NCBI GenBank assembly: GCA_029207755.1
Contig: JARCOQ010000006.1
Span: 10,014,513 to 10,078,512 of the forward strand
DNA: 64,000 bases
Origin: Chamaea fasciata
Lineage: Eukaryota; Chordata; Aves; Passeriformes; Sylviidae
Reading direction: 5' to 3'
Within the stretch, counting starts at the first letter, position 1. The number at the start of each line of letters is the position of its first letter. The position numbers and the translations under genes are program-made. Below are positions 58,310-64,000 of this stretch, in pieces. The notes beneath the pieces were generated by a model. That model saw only the letters and a list, made by a program, of their open reading frames with translations. It searched no databases and had not been told where the DNA came from.

Positions 58310-59748
58310 AACTCTTTTTTTTTTCTGTTTTCAATTGTACAGACACTTGTTTTAAAAGTCACTAATAGTCAAAATAGAAATAAAAAAGACACTCTGACTC
58401 TTGGAGACAAGTTTATCTATAACTCAATTGAAAACAACTTTTAATAACCCTTCATGACAAGAAATGAATTGAAAAATAAAAACCATGAGGGTAATACGAA
58501 GGTCAACATGAAACTTCACATTGAAATCCTGCTCCAGTGTTTAGAGAAGAGTGAGCAGTGAAAATATATTGCTTTTGGCCCACAGAGTCGGACTAATCAT
58601 GGGACAAGAATGATCCAGCAGAGGTTTTTGATTGAGCTCTTTGCATTGCTGGGATGGGGCTCTGGGAATTCAGTCCCCTCTGTGTGATTAATAAACACCG
58701 AGTTAATGGGCAGAAGGGACCAGCAGATCAATCACAGTGACATCTTGCAGAACAAAGCTCATGAGAGCTCACACACTTCTCCTGCCCTGCTTCCAGAAAA
58801 ACATCCCGTCTTCATCTGTGGAGAGCCAAAGATGGAAAATCTGCTGACTCCTTTGGGACCTGGTTTCACTCTTAAAAATCTCTGTCCTTCCAGCCACTGG
58901 AATACCCCTAGTTTAACTTTTCCAGCTGTTGTTTCTCAGTAATATTTTCCTTTCTGACCTAAGAAACTGTTCTGCGTTTGTGGTTATCTCCCCACAGGAA
59001 AAGTAACATTGTTGTAAGTATTATCTAATAATAATTAGAATTTATTATTGTTCTAAGCAATGCTGATAATCAAGTTCTCTTCCTCATGTTTCTTTTTGAT
59101 AAGAGTTTATTGGTGTATGGTACTTCTCACAGCCCCCAAAAACTTTTTGCAGCTCAATTCTTTATTTCTTCAGGATTATCCTAGGAGTCTTGCATAATGT
59201 GGACACCAGCCCAGTAATGCTCCAAATGTATATATTAGGTAGATATTGACAAATTTCAGCAAATTCTTGTTTGAAGGGTTTCTTCATTCTCCCAAGACAA
59301 AATGCTAAACTTTTCACATACTCAGTGTTGTAATGAGTGTAACATTGTACATTTTATTATTTCTTTACTTTCTGATTCCATATGGTCAAATGTTGTGTCT
59401 GATGTGCAAAAACCTAATAAAAATTAAAAAACTACCACACTAATGGGATGTATTTACCCACTTACATTGCACCTGTGAAACCACACCAGGCAAGTATTCA
59501 AAAGGAAGTCAGATCTGGTTCAGTCCTCTGCCTTCCACCTTGGCTGTTCCACCTGAATTTACTGATCACATTATCTTCCTCGAGGAGAGGAGGCTGCTGT
59601 GCTTTCTGATTTAGAGCTCACTCCTTACCTTGCAATCACAGTTCTCATTTTAAGAGTCTGTCATGCTGATGGTGGCCTGAACCATGAAACCTTTGCTGCA
59701 AATTTAAATACTCCCTGGCTGTGAATGTGATTGACAGCCCAGCCATAG
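58310..59748. other. Gene-free stretch
   Basis: AT-rich, no repeats or exons recognised. Confidence 0.5.
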
Positions 59749-59753
59749 ATGTC

Positions 59754-60387
59754 TGTAGTGGCTGACTCCAGCCAGCAACCAAGTACCACATAGACCCTTG
59801 GTCACCCCACCCCTGCTCCCCTCCCTGGTGGGATGGGGAGGAGAATCAGGGAAAAAAAAACAAACAGTGGTTTGAGATAGACACTTGAGAATAACTGAAA
59901 TAAAATAATAATGATAAAGGGAGAAGTAGGAGGAGGAGAAGGAGAAGAAGGAGGAGAAGGAGTAGAAGAAGGAGAAGCAGAAGGAGATGCAGAAGGAGAA
60001 TCAGAAGATGAAGAAGAAGAAGATGAAGAAGACGAAGAAGACGAAGATGAAGAGGAGAAAGGAACAAAACCCAAGAGAAGCAAGTGATGCCCAACAGAAT
60101 TGCTCCCCACCTGCTGACCAATGCCCAGCCCTTCCCCCAGGTTAAATATTGGGAATGATGTTCTATGGACCGGAATATTCCCTCAGCCAATTCATCCAGC
60201 TGTCTTGGCCATGCTCCCTCCGAGAACATGGAGAGCTGAAAAGTCCTTGCTGTAGACTAAGCATGACTTCGTAACAACCAAAAAATATCAGCATGTTATC
60301 ACCATTAGTCCTGTACAAAATCCAAAAGACAGCACTGTGCCAGCTACTGGAAAGAAAATTATCTCTATCCCAGCCAAAATCAGGACA
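59754..60387 (-). mobile_element. ERVL-type solo LTR (minus) with purine expansion
   Basis: On the minus strand it starts TGTCCTGATTTTGGCTGGGA and ends CAGCCACTACA. It is 634 bp, with exact 5-bp repeats ATGTC at 59749-59753 and 60388-60392. It shares its first ~70 bp with the older LTR at 13492-14014. The middle holds a GAA/GGA purine tract not present in that relative. No internal retroviral region adjoins it. Confidence 0.92.
59918..60062. repeat. GAA/GGA/GAT purine tract inside LTR
   Basis: About 145 bp of almost pure purine on the plus strand, mainly GGAGAA, GAAGAA and GAAGAC/GAT units. It gives artefactual Ser- or Leu-rich frames on the minus strand. Purine-pyrimidine mirror tracts of this kind can form triplex DNA. 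Confidence 0.95.
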
Positions 60388-60392
60388 ATGTC

Positions 60393-60876
60393 CCACAGAG
60401 CCTTTTCCTTGGCCTGCTCTGTCTCCCAGAAATGGTTTCACATGTCATAAGAAACACACTGTTCTCACTTTTGCTTTGTCACCGTCTGGCTAAAAATTAT
60501 GAGTAATATTTTATGCAGATGCATTCTGTCTGTCTGCATTTTGTGAAAATGAAGCAGTCTGAATCTGATTCCATCCCCTCTGCAATTTTATCATCAAATC
60601 CCATTGTGTTCTCACTGGAGAAGACACTTCTCTTCCGAGCAGTGTGAGTCAATGCCAAAAAGGTGACAGTCAGGGGAGGATCAGAGAGAGCAAAACCCAC
60701 AGGTTTGTTAATTGTCTGTAGAGAGGAGGAAAATGAACTAAAGAACTTTCAAAAATTGAGACAGACATTTTGTTTATTAAAAAAAAAATACGATAAAATG
60801 TGTATTTGTAATTCACACTTGAATCAGAAAGGAGATGTTGCTACTTGCATCAAACCCCTCACAACTACTTTATAGA
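60393..60876. other. Gene-free stretch
   Basis: No recognised element. Confidence 0.5.
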
Positions 60877-61130
60877 GAATCTCAGAGTTACAGAACGGTT
60901 TGGGTGGGAAGGGACATAAAGATCATCCAATTCCAACCTCATGCCATGGGCAGAGACACCTTCCAACATACCAGGTTGCTCCAAGCCCCATCCAGCCTGG
61001 CCTTGGAAGCTTCCAGGGATCCAGGGGTAGCCACAGCTGCTCTGGACCACCTGGTCCAATGCCTCACCACCCTCACAGGGAAGAATTTATTCCGTATATG
61101 CAACCTAAATTTCCCCTCTTTCAGTTTTCA
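60877..61130 (-). mobile_element. CR1 LINE 3' end (minus)
   Basis: GAATCTCAGAGTTACAGAAC, GGTTTGGGTGGGAAGGGAC, GCCATGGGCAGAGACACC, CCAGGTTGCTCCAAGCCCC, CTTCCAGGGATCCAGGGG, CTCACCACCCTCACAGGG, AATTTATTCCG. About 254 bp. Confidence 0.94.
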
Positions 61131-62467
61131 AGTAGCATTATATTGCTTTCCTTAATAAAATCACTCCTATTTAGTGTTAGCAATGAAGAAAAACCTACCA
61201 TGTTTTCCTCTTTGAATTTGTGATTGTATTTTGCTGTTGAAAGCTTTTTATGGCAAGGATTTCCAAATCCATTTAACCACCTAAATCTGTTGTACTCTGA
61301 AGTTGCAACACCTATTTTTTTCCAGTGTGATCTTAATGCGCTCAATGCAAGCAATTCAGATACTGAGCTCTACATATTTAGTTCGGTCACATCTCTAGAC
61401 TTGTTTATCCTCTTGTTTTCTCACCCTTTTTACCCTAAAGCCCCTGAAAAGCCCCCATGACTCAAACAACTACTTTCATTAAACCACTCATGCACATGAC
61501 ACTGGATCACGTGTTTGTGTTACACTAAATTAAGGCTTTTGGCATTGAGCCCCTGCCCAAAAGAATTCCCTGCATCTGCATCTTGTTACAGGCTGCATCC
61601 CATCCAAATGCCAGGCTCAGCTCACAATTTCACAATCCTTTTGAGCAAACACAATGGAATATGGTTATTTTGCGGAATTTTGCTATAAATCTGGACAAAA
61701 AATTGCCCGTTGGAAGTTTACTGGTCATTGAAATTTACAGGGTTGCTCACCCACATGAACAAACCAAAAATGGTTCACCCAGAACTGTTGAATTATGTTG
61801 AATCCATCATGATTTTTTACATGTTGGTGGGTTTCACCATAAAAACTAACTCTTATTTTTTTGAATCACAGAACTATTAAAGCAATTGGAAGACATGGTA
61901 CTTAAGATAAAGGTGATTTAAACCAAAATAGAAATCTCAATTTATACTACTTCATGGTTATTTAAAACAGGTTAATTTAAGACCTGACTAGATTAAAATG
62001 TCCTTCTGCAAATGGTTTAAATCCCTGGTTGGGTAAGGATAACCTACCTGGATTTTGCTTTTTTTCCTTTTTTTTCTTTTTTTTTTTTGTGTTCAAGGGG
62101 CCTTTGCTCAGTATCTTGCAGGAAACTGGATGGTTAATGAGGTCAGACCAATACATTTGTTGGTCAGAAGCAGTCATGTTGTCAAAGCATTATTTGGGAA
62201 CTCAGAAATTCTCAACCGTAGGTCTTATTCTGTACTAATTAGAGTGATATTTAGAGGAGATTTGTTGAAGTAATTAGAAGTCCCTCAGGTGCAGATTTTT
62301 ATTCACATTGCACATTAGTTGGGCCATGGTTGGCTTTTACTGCAAACCTCAGGTTTGGGCTTCCAGGTTCCAATGGAATTTCAGAGACAGGCTTGTTCCA
62401 ATGGCTCTTGGACTAGAAATGAGCTGTGCAGGACAACGCTGAAATGACAATGGAAGCCTGCCTCACA
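61131..62467. other. Gene-free stretch with T-rich tract
   Basis: No gene is recognised. T/C-rich run at 62059-62088. A weak CR1-like AATCACAGAACTATTAAAG at 61864 is too short to call. Confidence 0.5.
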
Positions 62468-62530
62468 CAGAATCATGGAATATCCTGAGTTCCAAGGAAC
62501 ACACAGGAATCATCAGGTCCACCTCCTGCA
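62468..62530 (-). mobile_element. CR1 LINE 3' tip (minus)
   Basis: CAGAATCATGGAATATCC, TGAGTTCCAAGGAACACACA and GGAATCATCAGGTCCACCTC match a reversed CR1 tip of the subfamily that has TATCCTGAGTTGGAAGG. Confidence 0.8.
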
Positions 62531-62848
62531 GTGGGCAGACCCAAGAATCCAAGAGGATGGAGAGATGTTTTCTCTCAGAAAGGAGAGGAGACAAGGATAT
62601 TCATTATTCAGGAGGACTAGGTTTAGTCTCAGGATACTTCACGTTATGGGCAAATCTGATCTGATTATCAGTTCAAAGTCTTGCATTTAATCATCCAGAA
62701 CAATGAAACAGTTTAACTGAAGTTTAGGATGGCCACAGAAAGGAGGAAGGACTGAAACAGATTAGCTGAGACAACAGGAACATCTTCAGCCTCAGAGGTT
62801 TCTCAGAGCAGATAGGATGGGTTTACACAGGGTTGTACTTGTCCTGAA
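62531..62848. other. Gene-free stretch between two CR1 tips
   Basis: No recognised gene. It may hold unrecognisable CR1 body. Confidence 0.45.
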
Positions 62849-62900
62849 GCAGGAGGATGGACAGATTGACCTTCCAAGGTCCCTTCAAACCCTGTCGACT
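62849..62900 (+). mobile_element. Possible CR1 LINE 3' tip (plus)
   Basis: GGAGGATGGACAGATTGACC and TTCCAAGGTCCCTTCAAACC resemble the terminal ~50 bp of a CR1 without its final repeat. Short and diverged. Confidence 0.5.
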
Positions 62901-63857
62901 CCAGTTCAACAATTCCTGCATATAAAATAGGAATGGGCCAATTCAAATGCACTAATGACAGGGTCTGAGGTGGGAGCTGAGAACCACAAGTCTGCCAGGA
63001 TTGTTGCAAGGCTGCTTTCTTTTTTCCTGCCCAACAATTCTGGGGTGAAAGGATTTATTTAAGCTATTAAACAAGAAGTTCTTTGCATGTTCTGTAGCTT
63101 GATGGCAAATTTAATTTCTTGAAGTTTGTAGAAATGTGCACTGAGATTAAGGGCCAACCAGAAGCACATCTTCTACCCTAAAGGTTATGGGGCAGCATGA
63201 TAAAAAGGCAGATGAACCAAAAAGAGTCTGGTCACAGTGAGAATAAATAATTTAGTCACCTCCCGGTGTTTGATTCTCTCTGTGCTTGAAGAAAAATGTT
63301 ATTAATTCTGATATAATGTAATTCTCCATTCAAGGTAACATTTACAACCCCCAAAGAGCTGGTTTCAGCTGCAGCACACATTTGTTCTGCCTGTGTCAAT
63401 CTCTTTTCCAATTATCACCCTCTAGATCCCTTTGCAAACAAAATCAGTACATGCAACTGGCTGTGAGACTTTTGGGAACAACAAACAGAATGAGGTCTTG
63501 ATGAAAAGGTCAGTCCTGATCCATACCTGACATCTCTCTCATTCTGCTCTGAAGCTTCTGTGCAGGGATTCAGACTAAGACAGACCTGAGTGTGAAATCT
63601 GACCCTTTATTTTGAGTGATATGGGATGACAGGTAAAGAAAGGGGAAGAAATTAAAATCTTAGCTGTTTTTAAATTTATTTGCAAACAGGAATTTTTATT
63701 ACTTATTTTTTTTTAAAGAATGAATCTTAGCAGATTGACAGAAGTAAATTTAATTTTTTTTATTTATACATATATCTAGGCCTTTTTTTCCCCTATAGCC
63801 AGTATCCAGACACACTTCCTGGGAACGTGAGAGCTTTTAGTAGGATATTCCCTCATC
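62901..63857. other. Gene-free stretch
   Basis: No recognised element; AT-rich. Confidence 0.5.
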
Positions 63858-63994
63858 CTTAGAAGGGTTCAAGGCCAGGTTGGACAGAGCTTGGAGCAAC
63901 CTGGTCGAGTGAAATTCATCCCTGCCCATGGCAGGGGGTTGGAACAAGATGATCTTTAAGGTTTCTTTCAACCCAAACCATTCTGTGACTCTAT
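63858..63994 (+). mobile_element. CR1 LINE 3' end (plus), at window edge
   Basis: GAAGGGTTCAAGGCCAGGTT, GAGCTTGGAGCAACCTGG, CCCTGCCCATGGCAGGGG, GATGATCTTTAAGGTTTC, CCCAAACCATTCTGTGACTC. It ends just before the end of the window. Confidence 0.94.
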
Positions 63995-64000
63995 ATTTGG

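Noticed and set aside
59802..60229. Ser-rich and Leu-rich minus-strand frames
   Set aside because: Produced by the GAA/GGA tract inside the solo LTR.
1..64000. Prokaryotic features, CRISPR arrays, tRNA or rRNA genes, mitochondrial insertions
   Set aside because: I looked for regular spaced repeats, tRNA A/B-box cloverleaf patterns, rRNA-like blocks and mitochondrial gene sequence and saw none.

Overview
The window is vertebrate and almost certainly avian, probably from a songbird (passerine). The evidence is the repeat content: about thirty CR1 LINE 3' ends, many with the short ATTCTATGA-type terminal repeat CR1 carries instead of poly(A), plus several endogenous-retrovirus solo LTRs of types typical of passerines. 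The sequence is AT-rich and CpG-poor. One 100-base N block (7234-7333) marks an assembly gap. Nothing prokaryotic is present: no operons, ribosome binding sites, CRISPR arrays or insertion sequences.

I find no intact protein-coding gene, tRNA or rRNA. The open frames are short, mostly stop-limited by chance, or produced by LTRs, CR1 copies and microsatellites. The only recognisable coding remnant is a decayed piece of the CR1 ORF2 C-terminus at 51286-51489. The window is therefore best read as intergenic or deep intronic DNA. Single short exons of a long spliced gene or lncRNA cannot be excluded. The best place to look for one is a small GC- and CpG-rich patch at 26221-26440.

Layout. 1-7.2 kb: quiet DNA, a head-to-head pair of CR1 tails, then a CR1 split by a 758-bp ERVL-type solo LTR with a perfect CATGG target-site duplication (TSD). 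7.2-7.55 kb: assembly gap abutting a (GGAAAA)n array. 8.6-16 kb: CR1 pieces, two copies of a second LTR family with 6-bp near-perfect TSDs (9806-10371, itself inside a CR1, and 15466-15906), and an old minus-strand LTR (13492-14014). 16-29 kb: repeat-poor, with the CpG patch, an RFX-like site and hairpins. 29-32.2 kb: CR1, a possible old LTR, and a clean minus-strand solo LTR (31620-32137, TSD ATTAT). 34-52 kb: CR1 fragments, an LTR-like element at 41.3-41.7 kb and a second copy of the 5.9-kb LTR family (44885-45541). 52-57 kb: repeat-poor, with a cluster of homeodomain-type motifs, long A/T homopolymers and a perfect inverted repeat. 57-64 kb: third copy of the 6-bp-TSD LTR family (TSD GGCAGC), a minus-strand LTR carrying a large GAA/GGA purine tract (TSD ATGTC), and more CR1.

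The main biology visible is layered retrotransposition: old CR1 copies were later hit by LTR elements that then recombined to solo LTRs, and A/T-rich parts of those LTRs seeded microsatellites. I did not find a convincing novel gene system. The findings are ranked accordingly.
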